Shown in pieces: positions 1-8,634 of a DNA stretch of 19,434 nucleotides. Below the pieces are notes generated by a model. That model ran no database searches. It was not told where the DNA came from and worked only from the letters and a program-made list of their open reading frames with translations. Source of the stretch: Ophiobolus disseminans (Eukaryota > Ascomycota > Dothideomycetes > Pleosporales > Phaeosphaeriaceae); the NCBI GenBank assembly GCA_010093685.1, contig MU006255.1, forward strand, positions 45,710-65,143, read 5' to 3'. Within the stretch, counting starts at the first letter, position 1; every line of letters begins with the position of its first letter. The translations under genes and the position numbers were made by a program.

Positions 1-398
1 AGGGCAAGTACGAAGAGGCGGAGACGATGCACAGACAGACGCTGGCGCAGAAGAAGAAGGTGCTCGGGCATGAGCATCCAGACACGCTGACGAGCGTATA
101 CTGTCTTGCCCACCTCCTTGCACATCGGCATCGCTATGAAGAATCCCTTGTCCTGTACAATAGGGTCTCCGCTGGGTACGAAGCTGTGCTTGGGAAGGAT
201 CACCCCACCACTCGTGCGTGTCGCCAGCATTACGCCGACGCACTTGCACTTGCAAAGCAGGAGCAGGGTCAGCCTGTCATCTCTCCTACGATAGCAGATG
301 GCAGCGCAAGTGCGCGCACAGGCAAAGGGAAAGGGTCAAAGCTGCGGCGCGGACTAGCAAAGATGGGCATTAGAAGCTTAAAGCCGTCTGCGAGATGA
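1..398 (+). CDS. C-terminal part of a TPR (kinesin light chain-type) protein, 5' partial
   Basis: The reading frame is open from the window edge: the first bases read GKYEEAETM, directly followed by the visible frame, so the true start lies outside the window. About one and a half TPR units of the 42-residue kinesin-light-chain type are visible, with the hallmark pattern KVLGHEHPDTLTSVYCLAHLL and then YEESLVLYNR...YEAVLGKDHPTTRACRQHYA. A basic tail rich in Gly, Lys and Arg follows and ends at TGA (396-398). In fungi such TPR arrays typically form the C-terminal sensor of STAND/NB-ARC or NACHT proteins, so this may be the end of a third NLR-like gene in the neighbourhood. That is inference, since no nucleotide-binding domain is in view. 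The TPR assignment is firm; the whole-protein identity is unknown. Confidence 0.8.
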   Translation, partial: GKYEEAETMHRQTLAQKKKVLGHEHPDTLTSVYCLAHLLAHRHRYEESLVLYNRVSAGYEAVLGKDHPTTRACRQHYADALALAKQEQGQPVISPTIADGSASARTGKGKGSKLRRGLAKMGIRSLKPSAR

Positions 399-1289
399 GG
401 ACGAAAGGTTCTGTGTATTTGTACTAACTACCCTAAGCTAGCTGCCGTGTCGCTGCAGAACTGTATGTAAGCCTCTGTCTCTACCAGTATCTGGTCCATA
501 AACAGGCGTGCGCGGAAGGTAGTGCGGCGTTGTGCGTGCAGTTAAGCTCGAGCGAGTCATGCTTGGACCGAGCCGCTAGCCGGGCGGCTCCACCTAAGCC
601 ATGCTGGCAGTACAGGGACCTGACATCAACGCTGACACAGTACCGCTAAGCTGCTTGCGGCTTTTCCGTACGACTTGCAGCTAGCGCCTGTCGCTGTCGA
701 TCTCGCTCTGTAGGGCCACAGACCTGCACAAGAGCGCCACAACCTGAGATGCCGTAGCAACTCGCTCGGGATACACTCTTTGTATGTCTCTACATAGCTC
801 GACAGACTCTTGGACATGTGCACTGAACCTCCGGCGCATCCGAGGCTGTCCGAGGCGGGGCTGCCGTGCATGCCGGCGGCGAACTGTGGTATTGCTCGTC
901 ACGCAGGAATCTGCTAGCGACGAGATGAAGTATAAGGAGAGCTTAAGAGTCAAGGTCTCTGTCCCGAGACTCTCCACGTCTCTCGGCTGTGGTGGACTTT
1001 GTTGTGGTGGGGAGGATGGCCGGCATGCCGCCACGCAGGGTTTTCCGCCACACATGGAGGGATAGTAGCTGCAAAGTTTATGGTAGCCAAAAGCACTTGC
1101 CGCTTACTAACCGGAACCCGGAATCCTTGCCAACTCTTTCACTGCAAACGCGCAGTAGGTAGAACCTAAATCAAACTTTCAGCTTCAATTTGTCTGGGCT
1201 TTACGACCTAGGCTACAAAAGGCATAAGAGGCGTTGTTTAATAACTTTATTAACCTAAGTCAACTATATTCTTCTATACCACTATAACA
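399..1289. other. Intergenic stretch without a recognisable gene
   Basis: Several overlapping open frames of 80-125 codons occur on both strands (for example 681-1055 minus and 784-1065 plus). They are low-complexity, rich in Arg, Cys and Ser, and show no family signature, so I do not call them genes. No RNA gene was seen. Confidence 0.5.
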
Positions 1290-1479
1290 ATGCTGCCAAC
1301 AGAATACACCACAGCACCATCGCTAACTTACTTGCGATAAGGCCACTCGATACCACGACATGTCAAAGACGATTATCAGCGACAGAGACAAGCTCTTTAC
1401 GTCCAAATATTGGACCACGCTGATGTCAGCGATCGGTACACAACAAAAACTCTCGACCAGCTTCTATCCGAGAAGCTGA
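1290..1479 (+). mobile_element. Relic of a Ty3/gypsy LTR-retrotransposon integrase
   Basis: Reading from 1360 on the plus strand gives MSKTIISDRDKLFTSKYW, then TTLMSAIG-QQKLSTSFYP, ended by TGA at about 1477-1479. This is the highly characteristic integrase core around the second catalytic Asp (ISDRD...FTS.FW...G..QKLSTSFHPQTDGQTE in intact elements). Just upstream, in a different frame (about 1290-1345), MLPTEYTTAPSLTYL resembles the preceding integrase segment, so at least one frameshift separates the two pieces. The following QTDGQTER block is missing. No LTRs, reverse transcriptase or RNase H were found nearby, so this is a short decayed fragment. The family call is confident; the exact borders are approximate. 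Confidence 0.65.
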
Positions 1480-2097
1480 GTGGCGAACACGCGATTATCA
1501 AGCCCTAATCCGAGAGGTCATTGCACATGTACCTGCTACTTTTATCATGTAACTGCTCCCCTCCTCTCATAGCTGCTACCATAAACAAACGTTTCCATCA
1601 CCAAGCCGCACCGCGCCAGAATCACAACTATCAAGCGGCTCACTACACGGAAGCCTCCATCTTAGACGTGCCAGCGAAAGGCGCATACCCTTGCTGATCA
1701 TCGACTATACACAGGTGTAGGAGGCGCATGAGCATGGGTTATATTGTTTCGTGGAAGGTGACTGGTGAAGGACGGCAAGGGCGGTAAGAAAGGATTTGAA
1801 GGACGTCTCAGCCTTGTGAGAGACGTGCATGATATATCGTGAACGTCAGCCGCCCAAGCGCCAGCTCTCTCGCGTCTCAGCCCCAACAAATACAAGGATA
1901 GCTCGAAATGGAAAGAGAAGGGCGATCGCAAGCGTGGACCCGGAACGATACCCCGAGCTATCAGCCAATCCATTGCGCGGCCAAACGTATAGAAATCGAC
2001 TTCAGGGAGGCTGGCTGCATCTTCTGCTGCCGAGCACTTCTATGCATGTGCGTCACATACGCAAACCTTCCGCTTCGCTTGGCTTATGGAGGACGCT
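1480..2097. other. Intergenic stretch without a recognisable gene
   Basis: Short opposed open frames (1698-1973 minus, 1829-2125 plus) overlap here but show no domain signature. The segment may include further decayed sequence linked to the upstream retroelement relic, but I could not identify any. Confidence 0.4.
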
Positions 2098-2139
2098 AGC
2101 CTTTTTGGCTGTCACCAGCTGGTGACAACCAAAAAGGCT
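2098..2139. repeat. 42-bp near-perfect inverted repeat (hairpin)
   Basis: Two 21-base arms, AGCCTTTTTGGYTGTCACCAG and its reverse complement, abut with no loop and differ at one position only. The palindrome lies 25 bp past the stop codon of the minus-strand F-box/ankyrin gene, so it would fall in that transcript's 3' region as a strong hairpin. It could instead be the remnant of a small foldback element. Confidence 0.85.
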
Positions 2140-2164
2140 CCCACAATCGTACATCATCACAGGA

Positions 2165-3184
2165 TTAAATCCTCCATGCGCTCATGCGTCGACGAAGTCG
2201 CGAGCATCGCAGCATACCCATGACATGCCAGTGAGAACCGATTGAAGCTGCCCGAAGCGCAGTACCATAGCGTCCACCATGCACTTCATTGGCGCCCGCC
2301 TTAAGTAACATGTATACCACAGATTTGTGACCTCCATAGGAGGCCGCCTGTAGAGCATTGCCGTAGTATCCACCTTGTGCGTTGACGTCAGCACCCTGCC
2401 GGATGAGTAGCTGAACCATGCTATCATTCCCTACGCATGAAGCTGCCTGTAGCGCATCGCCGAAGTAACCACCTTGTACGTTGATATCAGCGCCTTCACT
2501 AAGAAGAAGTCTTCCGATCATGCTGTTATGTCCTGCCCACAAAGCTGCTTGAAGAGCATTACCAAAGTAGCCGCCTTGCGTGTTAACATCAGCATTATGA
2601 TTAAGTAGCAGTCTTGTTAGTTGCTCACTCCCTGCCCACGACGCTGCTTGAAGTGCAGTGCCATAGTGTCCACCTTGTGCATTTACGTCAGCACCTCGAC
2701 GAATTAGCAGCTCCGCCATTTGCTGATCACTAATCCAGCACGCAGTCTGTAACGAGTTTCCAAAGTACGCGCTCCGTACATTCACATCAGCCCCATTATC
2801 AACTAACAGAGTTACTATCTCGCAGTTCCCATTCTCCACGGCTATTAGTAAAGCAGAGTGAAGTGCATTGTAAAGGGCTTCGTGGAGGCTTTCCTGCCGG
2901 TTTCGGAGCTTCGTGTGTATGGCTAGTGATTGTTGAGCTGTTCGAGATGACCCATGAGCAGCCGCCCACAGTAGGGCTAACGAATTGCAGTGCACAACAT
3001 CAAAGTGGTAGAGACTTTGGTTGAAAATATGGTAGGTCTGACGACTGGTCTGCACAAAGGCGTTGAGGTCGTGCTTAGTTTCCAACTGCTCAAGGACATG
3101 GCAGAGTAATTCGACGGGGAAGTTGAGGGGGTGCATGTCACTATCGGTGAAGTCAGGTAGGAGAGCAGACCCTTTTGTAGCCAT
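2165..3184 (-). CDS. F-box and ankyrin-repeat protein (339 aa)
   Basis: The start is the ATG at 3184 (MATKGSALLPDF); the longer open frame upstream has only a TTG. Near the N-terminus an F-box-like motif is visible (about residues 19-62: LNFPVELLCHVLEQL...LNAFVQTSRQTYHIFNQSLY). After a variable linker come about seven ankyrin repeats (roughly residues 110-330). The central ones are very alike, with the unit GGYFGNALQAASWAGH...LLLxxGADVNAQ of 33-34 residues. Family knowledge: F-box proteins dock substrates to SCF ubiquitin ligases, and ankyrin arrays bind partner proteins, so a substrate-receptor role is likely but inferred. Oddity: the last repeat dissolves into a basic tail (CSRLRRRMSAWRI), while the +1 frame there reads DARDFVDA, close to the expected DAGADVNA. 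A terminal frameshift is therefore possible. Confidence 0.85.
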   Translation of the reverse strand: MATKGSALLPDFTDSDMHPLNFPVELLCHVLEQLETKHDLNAFVQTSRQTYHIFNQSLYHFDVVHCNSLALLWAAAHGSSRTAQQSLAIHTKLRNRQESLHEALYNALHSALLIAVENGNCEIVTLLVDNGADVNVRSAYFGNSLQTACWISDQQMAELLIRRGADVNAQGGHYGTALQAASWAGSEQLTRLLLNHNADVNTQGGYFGNALQAALWAGHNSMIGRLLLSEGADINVQGGYFGDALQAASCVGNDSMVQLLIRQGADVNAQGGYYGNALQAASYGGHKSVVYMLLKAGANEVHGGRYGTALRAASIGSHWHVMGMLRCSRLRRRMSAWRI

Positions 3185-4789
3185 GCTGTACAGCTTCAAA
3201 TGTAACGTCTCTCCCTACGCGGCAAAAAACCCAGTAGGCCGAAAGTGACCAAATGAGAGCGCAAGGACAGCAGATATCTTTATTCGACGTAGCGTCTTAT
3301 TGACATTGACGCGACTTTTCGTGTTAGCTTCGCGCTTAACTTTTGAAGTCTAAGCCGCTGCGTCAAATGCAGAACTAGTAGCGCGCCTACTGCAACCACA
3401 CATTGTTATTGATTGAATTCGCAATAATTCTAATCGGGCGGGGGGGGGGGGGGGGGGTTTGAGGGTCTCTGATTAGACAGCGTTCCATGAACTAATTACT
3501 AACTTAGATCGTCTTAGAACTCTGCACTACGGGATAGTTCCGGTGTGTTGCGCGGCAATTTCTCTGACCTGGCCAATGAGATTTAGTTTGTTAGGTTAAC
3601 GCCGCAGTGTACTACTAGCACACAAGCCACACTAGGACTAGTAAATAACGTTCCGATAGACCCGAAAATTGGCAGCTGTGTTGGAGGGCTAATTAAGGCG
3701 TGCAGTCGTGAAGTCTGCATGATCCTCCCTTACTGTACCACCTGTACGCAACTCGAGCCAGCACTAATCATAACAGTGAGCACAATATGTTCTGAAAGAG
3801 GGCATTATATTGTATTCATGATTATGAGATGCTTCCGTGTTATCGCTCGAATTCCAATCAAATATTAACGTAGCAAGCCAGAGGCTCCCGGAACATCCGT
3901 AGCGATTGCGGCGTAGGTAACTAGATCGCCTTTTTTAGCGCTTCGAAGAGTTAGCCTCGCTGGCGTTTAGCTGATGGATAAAGGTTGGACCTCGTTCGTC
4001 TATTGATGGAATAGATCTGAGCACCCATCCTGCTTCAGTATGACAGGGACCAAGACTTCCGGTTTTCGCAACAAGATACACTGTATATGGCGCTGGTTAA
4101 CTGAAAAAAGCGAACTTGAGTACGAGAGGCCATCGGATGTAAACCATTGGACGGAATATGAGTCGCACCGGTAGCAGTGAGTGTGCCTCGTTGCTTCCTA
4201 ATCGACGTGACGTTGACGAGATAGTCTAGCATTCAAACATGACGAAGTCCAGCAGAAGCAGCTCGTGAACCATTCTAAGCTAAAGAGTAGGACTGAATAT
4301 CTCCCTAAGTCCAGACACTAACAACCAGTTAGCCTTGAAAGACGCAGCAAGTCACACAACGGATAGGCGACACATCACCCAAACTTCGACTAGAACTAGA
4401 CTCCCGATATCCTTGCCGGCAGCCTCTTCAGTTGCTTCGTTGGATGTAGCGAATCGGGAAAGGGTTGTGACGCGTTATGCTGGCACGGGTCTTGGCAAAT
4501 GAGGTGTTCGGGCAGCCACCTACTCCTCCCCTGGAATGGTCCTGAACACATCGTGTATATAGATCGTCCACCTTTGCAGTCAGTCGATACAACGCACTCT
4601 CCTTCTCCGCTATAGCCACGTTCTAGTCTGCATTTTTCTATATCATTCTCTCATTCGAGAGCACACATCTTTCAGCACCTCTGGGTCTGCTCGTGTTGTA
4701 TCCAGCCTGTCACTATCAATGCTCCACTCATCTTTTACCTTAGGTTGCCAACCTACTCGGCCCATTGTATAGCGGATGGCGATAGCGAT
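3185..4789. other. 1.6-kb gene-free region
   Basis: No convincing coding sequence or RNA gene was seen. Small minus-strand frames (4035-4232, 4428-4619, 4643-4846) have no family signature. The stretch holds the poly-G run at 3440-3457 and should include the promoters of the two genes that diverge from it (the F-box/ankyrin gene at 3184 and the RBR gene at 4790). A TATA-like TGTATATAGA lies at about 4553-4562, more than 200 bp before the RBR start. Confidence 0.5.
3440..3457 (+). repeat. Homopolymer of 18 G
   Basis: A run of 18 consecutive G, preceded by GGGC, sits in otherwise A/T-leaning sequence. Such a run can form G-quadruplex structures and is prone to slippage and sequencing-length error, so its exact length is uncertain. 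Confidence 0.9.
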
Positions 4790-5911
4790 ATGGACCTTGA
4801 TACGATTCAGTTGCCACTTCCACCTACGCGAAACCGACGCCAACACCTGACATTATCACCAAAAGCCGGCGCACCACGCTTTCTTGACAGCAAAAACGCT
4901 ACGTCATTGCAAGAACGACTGGACTGTCGATTGGCTCAGCGATTACAACAAGAAGAACATGATGCGAACTATGAAGTTCAATCGTTGGGCGCACAGCGAG
5001 GGCGCAGCAGTGGCCGATACTCTCAAGGCACGCAAGATGATCCCATCGATCTAGAGCTGGACCTCAAAGTGGGTTTTGGTAATGATGTACACGAATGCTT
5101 CGTGTGTAGTGATGGCTTTTCTGGCACTGAGCTGCCATCGCTCACTGATTGCAGTCATCCACCACACACCTGTTCTGGTTGCTTCGCCGAGTAGGTTGCA
5201 GCGCAGCTCCGAGAAAGCAGCTGGGGAGAAGCTAAGTGTCCAGAGAGCAATTGCAAGGTCATGTTAACGTACTATGAGATCCAACAAATCGCGACGTCAG
5301 AGATCTTCGAGAAGTATGACACGTTCATCGCTCGTAAGGCGATCAACGAAGAGCGCAAGTTTTAATCCCCCAGAAATCATTAAACTCAGCTAACATTGCC
5401 TCCAGCTAACTTCCGATGGTGTCGACGTTGCGATTTCGGCCAGATACATACGAGCGGCGAAGGCGAGAACATTTTCACCTGCGCCTTATGTGGTCACAAA
5501 GTATGCGTCATCCATGAAGACACCTGGCACGAAGGCGAGACATGCGCCGAGTACGAACATCGATCCTCACCTCACAGAGCGCAAGACAAGATCGCTCAGG
5601 AAGCGGCAATAAACAGACTTTCGAAAAAATGTCCAGGACGAAACTGCATCTACAACATCGAGAAGAACAACGGCTGCGATCATATGACTTGTATGTTGAA
5701 CGAGCATGCAGAAATGACGTAACTCTAATGGCATTTCAGGCTCTCAATGCCGCTATGAGTTTTGCTGGATTTGTCTCTGTGACTGTAAGATTGAGCGCCC
5801 TGCTTGCTTTACCACCGGGCAGCTAACGACCTCTTAGATAACGAAGTCAGACGCTTGGGCAACTCAGCTCATACCAAGAATTGCGATTACCATACCGGGA
5901 GAGTCAGGTAA
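4790..5911 (+). pseudogene. RBR-type E3 ubiquitin ligase gene (RING1-IBR-RING2), interrupted by in-frame TAG
   Basis: Proposed exons are 4790-5358, 5410-5690, 5740-5784 and 5838-5911 (323 codons). Introns 2 (5691-5739) and 3 (5785-5837) have canonical GT...AG ends and CTAA-type branch sites. Joining them gives the RING2 signature GCDHMTCSQCRYEFCWICL, then DYNEVRRLGNSAHTKNCDYH; the Cys in GCDHM corresponds to the catalytic thioester Cys of RBR ligases. RING1 begins at C103 (ECFVCSDGF...CSHPPHTCSGCFAE), and IBR follows after NFRWCRRCDFGQIH. The first in-frame ATG is 4790. Defects: codon 135 is TAG (5192-5194), in frame with intact RING1/IBR sequence on both sides, probably a former TGG (Trp). 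Intron 1 (5359-5409) gives the family-typical NFRWC only if it ends in AA instead of AG, so its acceptor seems mutated. Unless recoded or edited, the product is a 134-residue stub without complete RING1. Confidence 0.8.
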
Positions 5912-6252
5912 TAGTCACTATAAGTTTCAACAACGCGTTAAGGATGCGAGTGGTACCATGTCATTTATATAAATTGTTCAACTTTGTTGTCGACCAACAC
6001 AGTATAGTCCTCTTTCTTAGCCTCTAACTACACCGCCTTTCATATCTGCTCCTGCTGCACTTGCTTAACCCAAAACACAGACTAAGACATTCCCTCAGCT
6101 TCTCGCTCTTCGTGTAGCAGCGCGTCTGCAGCTGGTGGGCTGATATAAGATAGCCTCGGTAAGAGGAGAAAGTTGGTAGAGCGTGCGACTCGCTAGTCAA
6201 CTGTGTTGCTAACAATAAACAGCAGGGTTATCTACTACTTGTCGTGCCTCGA
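5912..6252. other. Intergenic, no gene seen
   Basis: Only short unsupported frames are present. A tRNA A-box-like GGTAGAGCGTGCGACT near 6174-6189 lacks a B box or any clover-leaf partner. Confidence 0.5.
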
Positions 6253-6957
6253 TCATGTCTTACCACATGCCGACTGCGTTTTTTTCACTTTTTTTCGAGG
6301 TCCCCTGATGTGCTTTCTCTGAAGAAGGTGCTGGGTTGGATCACCCTGAGTGCATGTTAGCAGATATCGGGGCTTAGCAGAGGCCCTTACGCAGTGGATC
6401 GCTTGAGATAACTCGCATCCGCGCTTCATCCGGAAGTTGGTAATTTCGAAGAGCCCGTTCGGCCCCTTTTTGGAGACATCAAAAATGGCTTTCGTCTCAA
6501 TTTTACTCATGTCTGCGTCAATATAGCACTCAGGAAGAGCCTGAACATGGTCGAACGGCAGAACCTGGCACCAGTTTGATAGTACGTAACTTTTCCCTGC
6601 AGGCAGTCGATATTTCACACCCTGAGATTCAAGCTCTCTCTGTGAGATCATCCACACAAACAGAACAAACGACCATCCTTCTTTTTGATCCTGCCGAAGG
6701 GCTATCGTTAGACCGAGGCGGTCATTTTTATCCTCGTGGTGAATATGCACAAGATCTCCAACACACAGACAACCAATGTCTCTAAATGGGACAAGCTGAT
6801 CCCAGTGACACAGCCGATTATGCCTGTCTCTTTGCATCTTGATTTTAAATTTATGTCCGTTTTGGCTGCGCCAGGTTCTAGCTTGGTAGGCATCTAAAAT
6901 GCTATTAGTCAGGTGTACGACATGGCAGTTATTGTTGGCGGTAGGAAGCCTTACCAT
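6253..6957 (-). CDS. BAH-like domain protein (234 aa)
   Basis: The first in-frame ATG is at 6957; the open frame runs further upstream (to a stop at about 7030) but without ATG, so an upstream exon is possible. The central part (about residues 65-150) has the BAH layout: CLCVGDLVHI, then DRLGLTIALRQDQKEGWSFV and VLFVWMISQRELE, then KSYVLSNWCQVLPFDHVQAL, with ECYIDADMSKI. In BAH domains the conserved pieces are a V-GD-V-Y/H strand, a wWF/Y(R) strand and a motif of the NElf.S type, and these are matched in order. The tail is basic (RKHIRGPRKKVKK), as in nuclear or nucleic-acid-associated proteins. BAH domains bind nucleosomes or histone tails; a chromatin role here is inference from the fold. 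No obvious partner gene is adjacent. Confidence 0.55.
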   Translation of the reverse strand: MVRLPTANNNCHVVHLTNSILDAYQARTWRSQNGHKFKIKMQRDRHNRLCHWDQLVPFRDIGCLCVGDLVHIHHEDKNDRLGLTIALRQDQKEGWSFVLFVWMISQRELESQGVKYRLPAGKSYVLSNWCQVLPFDHVQALPECYIDADMSKIETKAIFDVSKKGPNGLFEITNFRMKRGCELSQAIHCVRASAKPRYLLTCTQGDPTQHLLQRKHIRGPRKKVKKTQSACGKT

Positions 6958-7428
6958 AAGGCGGTAGTTCACATGCCATGCTGAGCGCGATGCGCGGTGT
7001 TTTCCGCGTAAGAGTATGCCGTGGAAGTGTTATGCGCTAGCCAAAGAGTGAGGCCAAGCGTTGAGTTGGGAAGCCTAATACCAGCAGCAGTAAATGAATA
7101 TATACTCGCTAGACCCTTTACTGGTATGATGTTCTTAGTGTAGAGACTAGTTGGGCTAAGGGGCCTTGTGCATAATACGAAGTCAAACCGCTGATAGAAT
7201 GTGTTACCATGCTGCGCTGTTACTGTAGGTGCTATCTTTAGACAAATTAGATTTGAAGGCGGGCATTGAGATATTGGCGAAAACTTTGCTTAACGGCCTA
7301 TGGCTCATGGTATGCGTACTACCGGATAGATCGGAGAAGACGACGCAAGCTGCCTAGACCCCGCCGCTACCGGTAAGACACACGACGCTAGGCGTAGATC
7401 GTTTAACACGGAGAAACCCTTGGAATGC
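6958..7428. other. Intergenic, no gene seen
   Basis: No sustained open frame with coding character, RNA gene or repeat was recognised between the BAH-like gene and the small membrane-protein frame. Both genes are on the minus strand, so the stretch should include the promoter of the BAH-like gene. Confidence 0.45.
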
Positions 7429-7704
7429 CTATTCGACGTGGTCAAATGTCTCCAGACTATTGTGCAGCGCACCCGAGAATAGAAAGGCGCAGATGGCTGT
7501 AGCTAGCCAGGAGTGCGAAGCATTTGTTGTGAACATGTGAGAAGGAGGGTTGAGGAAGAAGTTGGTTGATTGATAGAGACTATCGAAGAGAGCGAATATA
7601 TATCCTCCTGTTACATAAGCAGTGATGAAACACCCAACTCCAGAGTAGGTGTAGATGCTGACATTTGTAGCTCTAGATGGCGTGCATGAAGCGATGAACG
7701 TCAT
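7429..7704 (-). CDS. Small putative membrane protein, possibly the last exon of a larger gene
   Basis: The ATG at 7704 opens a 91-residue frame with two hydrophobic stretches (about residues 21-42, GVGCFITAYVTGGYIFALF, and 67-82, WLATAICAFLFSGAL), which could be two membrane helices. The frame stays open upstream to a likely 3' splice site (TCTACAG at 7729-7735 on the complementary strand). Splicing 7729-7780 would join it in frame to an ATG at 7822 (MPLSSAHKSAQSQG). Including that extension, four N-x-S/T sequons occur (NCT, NMT, NVS, NAS), consistent with passage through the secretory pathway. I recognise no family. Third-position C is frequent, as in the real genes here. Function unknown; it lies outside the transposon-like segment, about 170 bp from its left end. 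Confidence 0.35.
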   Translation of the reverse strand: MTFIASCTPSRATNVSIYTYSGVGCFITAYVTGGYIFALFDSLYQSTNFFLNPPSHMFTTNASHSWLATAICAFLFSGALHNSLETFDHVE

Positions 7705-7995
7705 GTTCACGACTGTGCAATTCTTATACTGTAGACGCGAGGACGAAGCAGAAACATGCGAAGAACAATGCTGATTAAACTCCTTGTGACTGCGCAGACT
7801 TGTGTGCGGAGGAAAGAGGCATCTGTAATTAATTGTTTCTTTCTTGGTGAGCGGGATTCACGACGTTACCACATCACGAGGCTTAAGTAGTAGCCAGGAT
7901 ATATCAGACAGATAACGCAGAACACTTCTAATTAACTTAGTTCGAGAGTGAAGTGATTACAATTTATGAGAAGCAAGAATGTAGTTTATTATGTA

Positions 7996-8036
7996 ACGTC
8001 CCTCCCTGTGTGCTGGGACACCCTCCGTGCTGGGAC
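7996..8036 (+). repeat. Left terminal inverted repeat (41 bp)
   Basis: It pairs with 15593-15633 in inverted orientation, 39/41 identical. Preceded by TA (7994-7995). After ACGTCCCTC it contains two tandem copies of a 16-17-bp unit, CCCTGTGTGCTGGGACA and CCCTCCGTGCTGGGAC, a layout expected of paired transposase-binding sites. Confidence 0.85.
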
Positions 8037-8634
8037 AAACGAGGGGTACTTTGAATTCAAACACACCAAACTCCTCGCGCACGTTGCTATTAGCTATAAG
8101 AAAGTATTATTAATATACTTAGGCTACTTATGAACACTTCTTAATCCTTCTATCTAAAAAACACGTTGCTATTGCTGCCTCTGCGCAAAGGTTACAAGCA
8201 GTCTTGTTTTCGTGTCTAACAGTACTGCTTCGTTGCAGCTCCCCCTAGAAGCTTCTAGCGCCTGCAATACTCGTAAAAGACTGTCATTATATTGTAGTAA
8301 ATATATAACAGGACAGCAAATTATATCTCGCTTTGTGGTCGCTGCGGCGCCCACGTTCACGCAAGATCGCCGTCGTGATTTGTACATTGGATCGCGCCAA
8401 GCAGCCCCGCACTTCTGATGTAATCAATACTGCGTAATCTATTTCTAGCGGCGGTCAGGATTGTGGCTTAGCTCTCAAAGGTATTTTAAGCGTATGAACT
8501 CTTAAGACTAGAGTTGCTCTTGAAGGAGACTGCTATCAGAATACATTTCTTGCAGTAATTAGAATCAGTTATCCAACATTTCTTATAAATATTGCACTAT
8601 GCTTATCGTGAGATTGGACCATTGATGTACGACA
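8037..8634. other. Sub-terminal, non-coding part of the element, downstream of the NLR
   Basis: No gene is seen in about 600 bp of A/T-rich sequence. It holds the 12-bp direct repeat CACGTTGCTATT at 8080-8091 and 8162-8173. The string TGCTATTAGCTA at 8085-8096 recurs in the other sub-terminal region (15485-15496). The 3' end of the NLR transcript should lie here. Confidence 0.5.

Noticed and set aside
681..1065. Overlapping open frames on both strands (93-124 codons)
   Set aside because: Composition is biased to Arg, Cys and Ser, no domain pattern is visible, and the frames oppose each other; best explained by G/C-rich non-coding sequence.
6174..6189. tRNA-like A box (GGTAGAGCGTGCGACT)
   Set aside because: No B box (GGTTCGA-type) and no complementary arms follow within tRNA distance.
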